41,131 nucleotides of DNA from a virus, in the IMG/VR virus record IMGVR_UViG_3300030107_005890, positions 1 through 41,131 of that record. The stretch is one strand, 5' to 3'. Shown in pieces: positions 27,901 through 35,509 of this stretch. Position numbers and translations under genes: made by a program. The notes below the pieces were generated by a model that did not search any database, was not told the DNA's origin, and was given only the letters and a program-made list of their open reading frames with translations. Positions within the stretch are counted from its first letter, which is position 1, and the number at the start of each line of letters is the position of its first letter.

Positions 27901-28433
27901 TGCCAAGGAAAACACTCAAACAAAGACAAGAAAGAGATGCTGCTCGTGCTGCAACTGCAACCATTGGTGGTAGAATCAGAGCAAAAGCAGAAGTGTCTGG
28001 TGGAACTGATCCTGACTGGTATGCTAATGAATTGTATGCAGAACTTTCTGAAGTAGCAGAGATACGATTCCCAAAGATAGGAGAGTTATGTTACTTCTCA
28101 TACTCTGCTGCATATCCAGATAAATATCCTCATTGGGATAGAAGACCACTCGCATTTATACAATCATATGAAGAGGATAAGATCCTTGCATCTAATTTAC
28201 ATTACCTAAGTCCTAACTATCGTGGAGCAGTTGCAAAAGGCTTGATAAATAAAGTTAGTGTTAATTTACCAAAGAAAACATTACATAGGTATTTCTTTAC
28301 TAATATGGGAGATACATTCATTATACCCAATGATTCTGAAGAATGGGAAAGTGTTGCAGAACTGGTAACTGAGAATTTTGTTAATAAATATGGTCAAAAG
28401 GTCGAATTACAAAAAGTTTGGGATAGTATCTAA
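27900..28433 (+). CDS. Conserved phage protein of unknown function, 177 aa
   Basis: The N-terminus is basic and helical (MPRKTLKQRQERDAARAATA). The rest contains KIGELCYFSYSAAYPDKYPHWD, then PLAFIQSY and ASNLHYLSPNYRGAV. The NLHYL-x2-NxR phrase occurs in several T4-type phage proteins of undetermined role. It sits between gp4 and gp48 with 1-nt overlaps on both sides, so a role in virion assembly is likely by context only. Confidence 0.65.
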   Translation: MPRKTLKQRQERDAARAATATIGGRIRAKAEVSGGTDPDWYANELYAELSEVAEIRFPKIGELCYFSYSAAYPDKYPHWDRRPLAFIQSYEEDKILASNLHYLSPNYRGAVAKGLINKVSVNLPKKTLHRYFFTNMGDTFIIPNDSEEWESVAELVTENFVNKYGQKVELQKVWDSI

Positions 28434-29854
28434 TGTCTCTCAAAAGAGTAGGAAGCATAACTAGTGATAAATCATTATACTTTAATGGTGAAAGTGGTGA
28501 CTGGGAAATAAGAAAACTAAAAAATATTGGAACTCAATATCAAGATAGTAATAATTCATATGATGTAATTTATGCCAATGGATCCTTTAAAGCAGGGTTT
28601 GATTCATCAACATTAACTGATACTCAAATAAACGTAGCAGAAACTAAATTAAAAGGATTGTTACCACACAATTATAAAGTATCACCTAAAAATATAGAAA
28701 CCAGTACACCACAAACAAACGTTTTGGAGACTGAAGCAGATGGAACAATGACAATGACTGTCATTGGTGAAAGAGAAGATGATAGTAATTGGTGGGAACC
28801 CAATACAACTGATATACAATTTGGATTAGCAGATGACATACTAAAATCATTTGGATTAATGAAATATCCAATTGATGCACAATACGCAAACTCACAAGAT
28901 CATATTAAAATAACACAAAGAAAATATAATCCACCCAAAAGAGATATTTTTTCTGGAGATTCAAATCCTTGGGAAACACTTAAAAATGGTATTGAGAGAG
29001 GAAATCCAGCAGGAGAAATTATTAATATAGTTAAACTACCAATGCCCAATAATCTAGCAGATAGTAATGGGGTTTCTTGGGGTGCAGATTCAATGAATGC
29101 ATTAACTGCTGCAGCTGCAGGTGCAGTAACAAATACTGTAAACACAGAAAGTATAGGTAACCTATTAAATGCCCTCAAAACTCCATTAAATACACTAGGT
29201 GATGCAGGTAATGCAGTTAAAGGAGCAATTAAAAATAGAGAAAAGATAATATCAGATATTACTACACAACTTACTAATGCTTCCAATAACCCTAATATGA
29301 ATACTGCTGCCAATGCAATGCTTGGTTCTGCAGCATTAAACATGTTAAATTTTAATGTAAGTGCAGAATCAATTCTTGCAAGAGGAAAAGGTATAATACC
29401 AAATAGCAATTTAGAATTATTATTACGTGCCCCTACACTTAGAAAATTTGGTTTCGCATGGAAGTTAAGTCCCAGAAGTAGAGATGAAGCAACCATTGTA
29501 AATCAAATCGTGAGATCATTCAAACAAGGAATGGCAGTCAAGAAACAAAATAACGTTAGTGGTAGTGCATCATACTTCTTAGGAACACCAAATATATTTG
29601 ATGTTCAATTCCAATCATCTTATGGAGAAGAAATTGATGGTGTTATGAGAATAAAAACTTGTGCATGTACTTCTGCTGCTGTCTCATATGCACCTGATGG
29701 TCAATGGTCTGCATATGAAGAAGGTCAACCAACTTCAATTACATTGAATCTTTCATTTGAAGAGTTAGAACCTCTATATGACACTGATTATAATGACTTC
29801 ATACCAACAACCTCTGGTTTAAGACCAGTTTCTAATAGTTCAGTAGGTTACTAA
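28433..29854 (+). CDS. gp48: Baseplate tail tube cap gp48
   Basis: This is a 473-residue protein. The C-terminal half carries the gp48 hallmark: NSNLELLLRAPTLRKFGFAW followed by LSPRSRDEA (about residues 322-352), then IVRSFKQGMA, and further on the strand SITLNLSFEELEPL. T4 gp48 (364 residues) caps the baseplate dome and starts the tail tube. The extra length is in the alanine/asparagine-rich centre (about 215-305). It joins its neighbours by 1-nt overlaps. Confidence 0.85.
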   Translation: MSLKRVGSITSDKSLYFNGESGDWEIRKLKNIGTQYQDSNNSYDVIYANGSFKAGFDSSTLTDTQINVAETKLKGLLPHNYKVSPKNIETSTPQTNVLETEADGTMTMTVIGEREDDSNWWEPNTTDIQFGLADDILKSFGLMKYPIDAQYANSQDHIKITQRKYNPPKRDIFSGDSNPWETLKNGIERGNPAGEIINIVKLPMPNNLADSNGVSWGADSMNALTAAAAGAVTNTVNTESIGNLLNALKTPLNTLGDAGNAVKGAIKNREKIISDITTQLTNASNNPNMNTAANAMLGSAALNMLNFNVSAESILARGKGIIPNSNLELLLRAPTLRKFGFAWKLSPRSRDEATIVNQIVRSFKQGMAVKKQNNVSGSASYFLGTPNIFDVQFQSSYGEEIDGVMRIKTCACTSAAVSYAPDGQWSAYEEGQPTSITLNLSFEELEPLYDTDYNDFIPTTSGLRPVSNSSVGY

Positions 29855-30528
29855 TGGCATATTTTGCAGAACTACCAAACATATCCTACATTTCTCGTTT
29901 AGCAAACTCAAGTAGAAATGATGAAAGGATTTTAGTTAAAAATTTATTTAAAAGAGCAAAGATAAGATCAGATATCGATTCTATCTTTACTGCATTTACA
30001 TACTACCAAATCCAAGAAGCAGAAAGACCAGACATTCTTGCTAAAAAAATATATGATGATCCAGAATTAGATTGGATAATACTATTAACAAATAATATTA
30101 CAAATATTAGACATCAATGGCCTTTAAATAATAATGATTTGAATAATTATATAATGGATAAGTATTCAAATCAAGCATCAACAATTCATCATTATGAAAC
30201 AAATGAATTAAGAGATTCCTCTAGTAGATTACTTTTAAAGAAAGGATTAGAAGTTGGATCCGACTTTACATTCACATACACATATAAATTAGGGGATACG
30301 TGGCAGGAAAAAACAATCCAATCTGAAAAGGCAGTTGCTCCTGTTAGTAATTATGAATATGAACAAAGATTAAATGAAGAAAAGAGAAGAATAAAATTAC
30401 TAAAAAAAGAATACATATCAGTCGTCATTACTGATATGAGAAACATGATGAGATATAATAAATCATCTTCGGATTATATTTCTAAAGATATAAAGACGAC
30501 ATACAATCCAAGAATATATGGAGTATAA
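29854..30528 (+). CDS. gp53: Baseplate wedge protein gp53
   Basis: This 224-residue protein matches gp53 throughout: MAYFAELPNISYI, NLFKRAKIRSDI, TYYQIQEAERPDILAKKIYD, ELDWIILLTNNI, then HQWPLNNNDL and YIMDKY. T4 gp53 (196 residues) locks wedges together around the hub. The N-terminal 110 residues are best conserved; the C-terminal part is charged and helical. It is the last gene of the rightward block and runs straight into a terminator. Confidence 0.9.
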   Translation: MAYFAELPNISYISRLANSSRNDERILVKNLFKRAKIRSDIDSIFTAFTYYQIQEAERPDILAKKIYDDPELDWIILLTNNITNIRHQWPLNNNDLNNYIMDKYSNQASTIHHYETNELRDSSSRLLLKKGLEVGSDFTFTYTYKLGDTWQEKTIQSEKAVAPVSNYEYEQRLNEEKRRIKLLKKEYISVVITDMRNMMRYNKSSSDYISKDIKTTYNPRIYGV

Positions 30529-30557
30529 AAAAAGACCCCTCTGAGAGGGGTCTTTTT
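30527..30557. terminator. Bidirectional rho-independent terminator between gp53 and gp32
   Basis: A stem GACCCCTC/GAGGGGTC with a TGA loop (30534-30552) is flanked by seven A on the left and five T on the right, so it works for both convergent transcripts: the rightward gp4-gp53 block and leftward gp32. Confidence 0.9.
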
Positions 30558-30559
30558 GT

Positions 30560-31465
30560 TTAGGAGTTAACTAACTTCGAAAAGTAACTCAGTGAATCAT
30601 CTTCTTCATCTTCTGATGAAGGAGTAACTGCTACTGGTTCAGGAGTTGGTGCTGCCGATTGATATGGAGCACGTCCTGTATCTTCATCATCTAACTCTTC
30701 ATCTATAACAACAGATTTCTTAGGTTGATTCAATCCAAGAACATAATCAAGACGTTTCTTCAAATCATCATAAGACTTGAACTTGTCTGGTGCAGAAAAT
30801 TCATTGATATCATAAAGTGACTCATAAATTTTCTCCAACTTGTCATCATCATCAAAGAGAGGACTAGGAGCAGAAAACTCAGACTTATCATAGTTCTGAT
30901 AACCTTCGACTCTACGAATCTTCAACTTGAAGTTTGCACCATTCCAAAAATCAAATGGATTGATTGGTTCTTCGTCAGCAAATTCAGGTTGCATTGCTTC
31001 TGAAATTTTATCAAAGATCTTCTTACCATATCTGAATAAGAATACCTTGCCTTCATTCTCAGGATTAGAAGGATCACTCACAACAAAAATGTTACTGTAA
31101 TAAGATAACTTACGCTTTTGCTTACGTGCAATCTGCTTATTAGAATCAGAACCAGAGTTCCACAACTGTGTATTATGTTCTGATACAGGATCTTTTTGTC
31201 CTAATGTGGTTAGAGAGTTTTCAATAAACCAACCACCAGGCCCTTGGAATGCATGTGAATAAAGTCTTGTCCAAGGTAGATCACAACCTTCTGGTTCAGG
31301 AAGGAAACGAATTATTGCATAACCATTACCAGATTTGTCAACGGATGGTTTCCAAATACGTTCATCAACATTGCTTCCCTTATCATTAAGTTTTTCAACT
31401 TGTTTGATTAATCTATCAGTAAGGGAACCTGATCTGGATTTCTTCTTTAAATTTGCGAATGACAT
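30560..31465 (-). CDS. gp32: Single-stranded DNA-binding protein gp32
   Basis: This 301-residue protein matches gp32. It has a basic N-terminus for cooperative binding (NLKKKSRSGSL), a core with IWKPSVDKSGNGYAIIRFLP, then WTRLYSHAF, SNIFVVSDP and FLFRYGKKI, and an acidic C-terminus (EDEEDDSLSYFSKLVNS) for binding replication partners such as gp59. Only one cysteine is visible, in place of the T4 zinc site (one His, three Cys), so this gp32 probably binds no zinc. No Shine-Dalgarno sequence precedes the ATG; instead a long G-free leader does, suggesting translational control. Confidence 0.95.
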   Translation of the reverse strand: MSFANLKKKSRSGSLTDRLIKQVEKLNDKGSNVDERIWKPSVDKSGNGYAIIRFLPEPEGCDLPWTRLYSHAFQGPGGWFIENSLTTLGQKDPVSEHNTQLWNSGSDSNKQIARKQKRKLSYYSNIFVVSDPSNPENEGKVFLFRYGKKIFDKISEAMQPEFADEEPINPFDFWNGANFKLKIRRVEGYQNYDKSEFSAPSPLFDDDDKLEKIYESLYDINEFSAPDKFKSYDDLKKRLDYVLGLNQPKKSVVIDEELDDEDTGRAPYQSAAPTPEPVAVTPSSEDEEDDSLSYFSKLVNS

Positions 31466-31697
31466 GTAGATTTTTGAGGATTAAGTGTTTTGTGAGGGGT
31501 GGGAGGTTGGATTCATGTTTACCAACAAGTAAGGGGCATTGCTACATTGAGTAGATTTTTACCTTACTATCTGAGACCCGACTGGTAGGTCGATTCTACT
31601 CTTAAGAGCAGCAGCACCACCTGTGTCTCATCACCTTAACTAGCCTTATGCCAGCAAGTTTATTCAGTCACTCCCGTGTTGAGTTCGTCAACCCAAC
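31466..31697 (-). promoter_or_regulatory. Structured 5' leader of gp32, candidate autogenous operator
   Basis: The leader is about 230 nt. It holds a 5-bp hairpin at 31692-31678 and a compact three-way element at 31630-31572. The latter has an outer stem UGAGAC/GUCUCA, hairpin CUGCUC-UUAA-GAGUAG and hairpin CGAC-CUACCA-GUCG, whose loop can pair with UGGUG at 31619-31615 as a pseudoknot. A 7-bp stem AGUAAGG/CCUUACU and a GUUGG/CCAAC stem follow. The last 48 nt before the ATG (31513-31466) contain no G and no ribosome binding site. In T4, gp32 represses its own mRNA through a pseudoknot plus an unstructured tract; a similar function is inferred. Confidence 0.55.
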
Positions 31698-31703
31698 AAA
31701 GAT

Positions 31704-31732
31704 ATTATATACCACTACTATTTATTTGTCAA
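31704..31732 (-). promoter_or_regulatory. Consensus sigma70 promoter of gp32, TTGACA-17-TATAAT
   Basis: The minus strand has a perfect -35 (31732-31727), a 17-nt spacer and a perfect -10 (31709-31704). The -35 lies in the last codons of the DUF1825 gene. Inside the spacer is AATAAATA (31726-31719), a late-promoter-like element, so gp32 may be transcribed in both early and late phases. Transcription should begin near 31697. Confidence 0.8.
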
Positions 31733-32054
31733 GCGTAGACTCTAAATTTTTAATAGTTTTGTCCAATCGATCAAAAAACATATCCATTCCATTGATCTCG
31801 TTGAACCCAAACATCTTTGCTGCTTCAAGAACCTTCTCTTTAATCTTAATTGCATCTGGATCATCAGACAATGATACCCTAAAGAAAAATAATTTCTGTT
31901 TTTCTAAAAATGTTTTTAAATCTTCTATATGTTTTCTCTTCTGATCATTATCAAATCGAGAAAGATTCATCATATCATTGCCCAATTTTTGTTGAAGTTC
32001 TGTCATCTCAATAATAGAATCCTTAACCATATCAGACTGAAAAAATCCACTCAT
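31722..32054 (-). CDS. DUF1825 family protein, cyanobacterial type
   Basis: This 110-residue protein resembles the DUF1825 family, found in cyanobacteria and cyanophages: MSGFFQSDMVKDSIIEM, then FDNDQKRKHIEDLKTFLEKQ and FFFRVSLSDDPDA, all predicted helical. The function is unknown. It starts within the stop of gp59 (1-nt overlap) and lies between gp59 and gp32, so it is expressed with replication proteins. A host origin is likely because the family is otherwise cyanobacterial. Confidence 0.7.
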   Translation of the reverse strand: MSGFFQSDMVKDSIIEMTELQQKLGNDMMNLSRFDNDQKRKHIEDLKTFLEKQKLFFFRVSLSDDPDAIKIKEKVLEAAKMFGFNEINGMDMFFDRLDKTIKNLESTLDK

Positions 32055-32653
32055 TAATAATACCTCTCTTTTACTCTTTGAACTAAGTAGTTTTTATACT
32101 CACCTACATCAATATTTAGAAATGGCTTATACTTCTTAATTTTTAAACTGACGGTTTCCCACACAGGATCAAGAAGTTGTTTATCATAATTTTTGACGTA
32201 TGAAAATACTTTATCATAGATTACCAATTCTTCAATAGAGAGTTTACCACCCAAGTATTCTTTCAGTATAGGTGGATGACCTTTCTTACAATCAAAGAAC
32301 TCATCATAATCATAACTGTCCATCATATCTTCAGAGTTATTTTTAAAACTCTCAAATAAATTATCTTTATGTTCTACCCATTGGTTATATACTTTCTCTC
32401 CACCATCAATGATAGGGCCTATCCAAACAGTGTTACAATCTGATGCCTGACTAAAATTTGCAAGGAAGAAATTTTTAATTTCATCGTCACTCTTCTTACG
32501 TGACATTCTCTCAAAGAAGTAACGATCCTTTCTTTTATTAAATGCACCTTCCGATGCTCGTGATCTACCACCATACTTGAAGTAATCATACTTCTCTTTG
32601 GTGAAATGATTCTTAAATGCTAAGTAACTTTTGTATACCTCAAGAGGTTTCAT
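32054..32653 (-). CDS. gp59: DNA helicase loader gp59
   Basis: This 199-residue protein matches T4 gp59 (217 residues), which loads the gp41 helicase onto gp32-coated forks. Recognisable parts are YKSYLAFKNHFTKEKYDYFK, then RKDRYFFERMSRKKSDDEI and FFLANFSQASD in the N-terminal half, and LLDPVWETVSLKIKKY in the C-terminal half. It overlaps gp33 upstream by 4 nt and the DUF1825 gene downstream by 1 nt. Confidence 0.9.
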   Translation of the reverse strand: MKPLEVYKSYLAFKNHFTKEKYDYFKYGGRSRASEGAFNKRKDRYFFERMSRKKSDDEIKNFFLANFSQASDCNTVWIGPIIDGGEKVYNQWVEHKDNLFESFKNNSEDMMDSYDYDEFFDCKKGHPPILKEYLGGKLSIEELVIYDKVFSYVKNYDKQLLDPVWETVSLKIKKYKPFLNIDVGEYKNYLVQRVKERYY

Positions 32654-32907
32654 AAAGGTAACTTGGCACGAGATGTTTTCTTCATAAAGTTAAGTTCTAT
32701 AGCATCACACTTTAACTTTTCCTTTAATGGTTTAGACATCAATTTAGAGACTGCTTCAATCTCTATCTTATTCTCATCACAGAATGTTAAAATAGCATCA
32801 ATGTAATTAAACTTACTAGTTTTAACTAATTGTTCTATCTCTTCTGCAAATTTAGATTGACATAAAAATTTATCTTTAATTATATCATCTACATGTTTTT
32901 TATCCAT
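32650..32907 (-). CDS. gp33: Late transcription co-activator gp33
   Basis: I choose the ATG at 32907 (85 residues, MDKKHVDDIIKDKF) because it has a strong ribosome binding site (AGGAGA, 5 nt away). A longer frame reaching 33006 would extend into the nuclease gene. The protein has the gp33 core: FAEEIEQLVKTSKFNYIDAI, then VSKLMSKPLKEKLKCDAIEL, and ends in a hydrophobic LPL, equivalent to the T4 clamp-binding tail. In T4, gp33 bridges RNA polymerase to the sliding clamp at late promoters. It overlaps the nuclease gene by 8 nt. Confidence 0.85.
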   Translation of the reverse strand: MDKKHVDDIIKDKFLCQSKFAEEIEQLVKTSKFNYIDAILTFCDENKIEIEAVSKLMSKPLKEKLKCDAIELNFMKKTSRAKLPL

Positions 32908-33577
32908 ATTCTCCTGTTTTGTGATTGACAAATTTTTGAATGTACCTGGTAAGAAGTTTAATATACTCACCTTTGTTTCGTTTTTCATAGACAACGCACT
33001 CTCCATTTTCGGCCACCATAATAGTAATCAATTTTTTGACTGGAATACCAGTCATTTCATAATACATACATGCGTATGCAGTTTCTTGGACAAAGTAATT
33101 CTCTATCCACTTCTCTGGTTTAATCTTTGTTGAAGTCTTAAAGTCTATGACTGCAAGTTCTCCATCGTATTCTGCTATGCAGTCAACTCTACCAGCAAGA
33201 CCAAGGTAATCACTATATAGTGACTTCTCTAATGCGTGTATGTTATCTATACGATCAAGATTTTCCTTCGATTGTAGGAATAAAAACTTAGTGGATGGAA
33301 GCATTTTACAACCATCAATAGATCCATTCCTAATATAGTATTCTACCACATCATGATACTTTGTGCCACGAAAGGTAGACTCTCTAGTAATCCTGTTTGC
33401 CTCTTCATCTCCAACCTTCTTTCTCCACTTAACGAAGACTTCACGATTGTAGAAACTAGTCACAGAAGTTATTGAAGGATACATCTTACCAGAAGGAACC
33501 TTATAATATCTGGTTCCTTCTATAGTTTGTGCTTCAAGATCAACTTCTTCTTTTAAATAATCAAGAAAGGTAAACAT
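32900..33577 (-). CDS. PD-(D/E)XK family exonuclease (RecB/Cas4-like)
   Basis: This is a 225-residue protein. Active-site residues are in order: H75 (GTKYHD), D132 (GRVDCIA), D145 and K147 (AVIDFKTST), and Q164 (VQETAYACMY), the set typical of RecB-type nucleases. N-terminal phrases YPSITSVTSFYN and FRGTKYH occur in short phage exonucleases of this kind. It probably processes DNA ends in recombination or host DNA breakdown. It sits between phoH and gp33 in the replication cluster. Confidence 0.8.
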   Translation of the reverse strand: MFTFLDYLKEEVDLEAQTIEGTRYYKVPSGKMYPSITSVTSFYNREVFVKWRKKVGDEEANRITRESTFRGTKYHDVVEYYIRNGSIDGCKMLPSTKFLFLQSKENLDRIDNIHALEKSLYSDYLGLAGRVDCIAEYDGELAVIDFKTSTKIKPEKWIENYFVQETAYACMYYEMTGIPVKKLITIMVAENGECVVYEKRNKGEYIKLLTRYIQKFVNHKTGEYG

Positions 33578-34344
33578 TACATACCAAGAGCAATTTTAGT
33601 GAGAAGATAATTTCTGACTAATCCAGAACGAACTATATCATCAATACCAAATTCAATAGATTCAAAATCATCAGTCATTGATAGAATAATTTTTTTGAAA
33701 TCTAGAATTCCATTCCTCTCATTGGTTTTAATAAGATCAGTTTGTGCAGCATCACCACAGAAAACAATCTTAGTATTTTCACCAACTCTTGTTATTATAC
33801 TATCTAATTCATGAAAATTCAAGTTTTGCATTTCATCTACTAATAAAATTGCATTATCCATTGTAGTTCCACGAATAAATGATGTAGACCAGAAACCAAT
33901 TGTTTCCTGAGTTTTCAATGCACCATACAACATTTCAAAATCTGCATCAGATGGCATTTCAAACATGTATTTGACCATGTTCTTATATGGTATCTGATAT
34001 AAAAAAGACTTGTCCTCATGATCTCCTGGTAAGAAACCAATCTCCCTAGTAGATACTAAAGAACGAACAATATATACTTTCTCATATGGAGTAAGTGGAT
34101 TTAATACATCTCTTAGTGCCAAATAAAGTGCTACAAAAGTTTTACCTGTTCCAGCAGCACCATATGAAAATATATTTTTTCCTTTACCATATGCATCAAA
34201 AAACTTTTTTTGATTATCAGTCAATGGTTTAATATCAACCATTGAATCACTATGAATTGGTTTTTTTCTTTTAAGTCTCTTGGCACTCATACTTCCAATT
34301 CCACTTACAGAATTACCATTTCCATTTCTTTTTTTAGCTGGCAT
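33577..34344 (-). CDS. phoH: PhoH-like ATPase
   Basis: This 255-residue protein matches PhoH. It has Walker A GAAGTGKT (residues 62-69), Walker B ILLVDEMQN (166-174, D170 and E171), and a sensor-like FCGDAAQTD (196-204). The N-terminal 40 residues are basic and low in complexity. PhoH proteins are RNA-helicase-related ATPases; cyanophages nearly always carry one, and its role in infection is not settled. It ends with a 1-nt overlap onto the nuclease gene. Confidence 0.92.
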   Translation of the reverse strand: MPAKKRNGNGNSVSGIGSMSAKRLKRKKPIHSDSMVDIKPLTDNQKKFFDAYGKGKNIFSYGAAGTGKTFVALYLALRDVLNPLTPYEKVYIVRSLVSTREIGFLPGDHEDKSFLYQIPYKNMVKYMFEMPSDADFEMLYGALKTQETIGFWSTSFIRGTTMDNAILLVDEMQNLNFHELDSIITRVGENTKIVFCGDAAQTDLIKTNERNGILDFKKIILSMTDDFESIEFGIDDIVRSGLVRNYLLTKIALGM

Positions 34345-34353
34345 AGGATTTAA

Positions 34354-34602
34354 TTAGAGTTTTTTAACTGTAGCACCAGGTGCTTTAGATGCTTTATGTA
34401 AAATATCATTCCATCCAGGTTTAGTTTTTCTTAACTTATCTCTCCAATCACCAACATCAGCAGCCATAGGGCATGTAGATGGGTCACTCCAATCTCTTTT
34501 CCAATCTGGATTATCTTCGCACCATTTATTCCACTCTAATATACTCATCTTTACTTCTTTTTGTTCACCACTTTCTTTATGAATAACAGGATAGGTTGCC
34601 AT
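34354..34602 (-). CDS. FmdB-related small phage protein without the zinc ribbon
   Basis: This is an 82-residue protein (MATYPVIHKESGEQKEVKMS, then WNKWCEDNPDWKRDWSDPST and KPGWNDILHKASKAPG). Such proteins are common in cyanophages and pelagiphages. The N- and C-terminal phrases recall the FmdB regulatory family, but the paired cysteines of its zinc ribbon are missing (only two single cysteines). The function is unknown. It follows thyX after 24 nt and has its own late-promoter-like octamer. Confidence 0.6.
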   Translation of the reverse strand: MATYPVIHKESGEQKEVKMSILEWNKWCEDNPDWKRDWSDPSTCPMAADVGDWRDKLRKTKPGWNDILHKASKAPGATVKKL

Positions 34603-34622
34603 ATGTAAATTAATGTGTAGTT

Positions 34623-34630
34623 TTATTTAG
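34623..34630 (-). promoter_or_regulatory. Late promoter candidate (CTAAATAA) before the FmdB-like gene
   Basis: The octamer includes the thyX stop codon, with its first base 28 nt from the ATG at 34602. It is one of several identical octamers at similar spacing. Confidence 0.35.
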
Positions 34631-35259
34631 ACCCACTCAAGGGCTTCTGATACTGCAGGGAACTGTTCGGTAAACACCTTCCTACATGCTTCTGCAATCT
34701 CCATATGTTCTTTCTGAGTTCCATGTGCAGATCTTAGATTAATATAATGTATCCAAGAACGACAAGAACCAGTCATATAGATTCTGGTAGGAGTGCATAA
34801 AGGTAATACCATTCTAGCACACTCTTTAGCAACACCTTGACTAAGCATCTGTTCATATAATGATTTAGCAGAACTAAACAAAGTGATCATTTGCTTATTA
34901 AACTTTTCTATCATTTCAGGATCCAAATCATCAGTAGAATTTTGACGATTCTTTACATCCTGCCTACGAAGTTCTGGTAAATCAATATCACCAAGTGCAG
35001 TGCTTGCAGCATATCTTTGTGAGAACTCTTGGAATGTAAAACTTCTATGTCTTAATACCTGTGCAGCAATAGCACGAGTAGTCTCAATCTCTAATGTCAT
35101 AGAGGATTGTTCAAACACAGACCAATGGTTATGTTTTATACAATACTTCAATAGTCCTGCATACTTCTCATTATCCTGATTAGATGGATTAGATACTCTG
35201 GCAACATACGCCATGAGTTGCTCCGCATCAGGAGTAACAGTAATAAGTTTTACATTCAT
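34627..35259 (-). CDS. thyX: Flavin-dependent thymidylate synthase ThyX
   Basis: This 210-residue protein matches ThyX, which makes dTMP from dUMP using FAD, NADPH and methylene-tetrahydrofolate. The ThyX signature RHR-x7-S is present at residues 70-80 and continues to QRY (83). The second substrate-binding region reads SCRSWIHYINLRSAHGTQKE. The length is normal for the family. It supplies thymidine nucleotides for phage DNA synthesis. It lies 3 nt after the stop of the preceding small gene. Confidence 0.95.
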   Translation of the reverse strand: MNVKLITVTPDAEQLMAYVARVSNPSNQDNEKYAGLLKYCIKHNHWSVFEQSSMTLEIETTRAIAAQVLRHRSFTFQEFSQRYAASTALGDIDLPELRRQDVKNRQNSTDDLDPEMIEKFNKQMITLFSSAKSLYEQMLSQGVAKECARMVLPLCTPTRIYMTGSCRSWIHYINLRSAHGTQKEHMEIAEACRKVFTEQFPAVSEALEWV

Positions 35260-35262
35260 AGT

Positions 35263-35442
35263 TTAATCAGGGTAACCATCATCGTCATCATGAACAGCAT
35301 CATATGTTTTTACTCCAGAAAATGCTTTAGAATTTGTGTAAGCATCTATATCTGAATAGACTTCTGATTTCAAGGAGTCAACTAACAATTCCATATTACG
35401 AATTATTAGTTTTAATTTTCCCTTATCCATGTGAATTTTCAT
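35263..35442 (-). CDS. Small acidic-tailed hypothetical protein, 59 aa
   Basis: The start is taken at the ATG 35442 (MKIHMDKGKLKLIIRNMELL), because a longer frame would begin inside the terminator at 35460-35487. A second in-frame ATG at 35430 is possible. The protein is helical with an acidic end (HDDDDGYPD). A TATAAT element ends only 8 nt ahead of the ATG, so the mRNA may be leaderless. The function is unknown; it is coupled to thyX. Confidence 0.55.
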   Translation of the reverse strand: MKIHMDKGKLKLIIRNMELLVDSLKSEVYSDIDAYTNSKAFSGVKTYDAVHDDDDGYPD

Positions 35443-35449
35443 TTTATTT

Positions 35450-35478
35450 ATTATAGCACAAAAAAAGGAGGGTAGCAA
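35450..35478 (-). promoter_or_regulatory. Promoter overlapping a terminator, TTGCTA-17-TATAAT
   Basis: An extended -10 (TGCTATAAT, 35458-35450) is preceded after 17 nt by TTGCTA (35478-35473), which lies in the loop and arm of the terminator at 35460-35487. Transcription of the thyX operon may restart exactly where the upstream operon ends. Confidence 0.5.
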
Positions 35479-35487
35479 CAACCCTCC
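35460..35487 (-). terminator. Rho-independent terminator after the DUF4278 gene
   Basis: On the minus strand a stem GGAGGGT/ACCCTCC (35487-35467) with loop TGTTGCT is followed by seven T (35466-35460). It closes the small-gene operon before thyX. Confidence 0.85.
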
Positions 35488-35509
35488 CTTTATCTTTATT
35501 CAGTTGTAA

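Noticed and set aside
28900-29496. 198-codon open frame on the minus strand
   Set aside because: It is antisense to gp48, which has family motifs. The frame has leucine/alanine-rich composition typical of a shadow and no ribosome binding site.
31466-31697. Known riboswitch classes (glutamine glnA/downstream-peptide RNA, SAM-V) in the gp32 leader
   Set aside because: The conserved core sequences I know for these RNAs are not present; the stems differ.
34354-34602. Calling this gene a functional zinc-ribbon FmdB regulator
   Set aside because: The CxxC pairs that define the zinc ribbon are absent; only remote resemblance remains.
35443-35481. N-terminal extension of the 59-residue gene to 35481
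   Set aside because: It would be encoded within the terminator stem and upstream of the -10 element.
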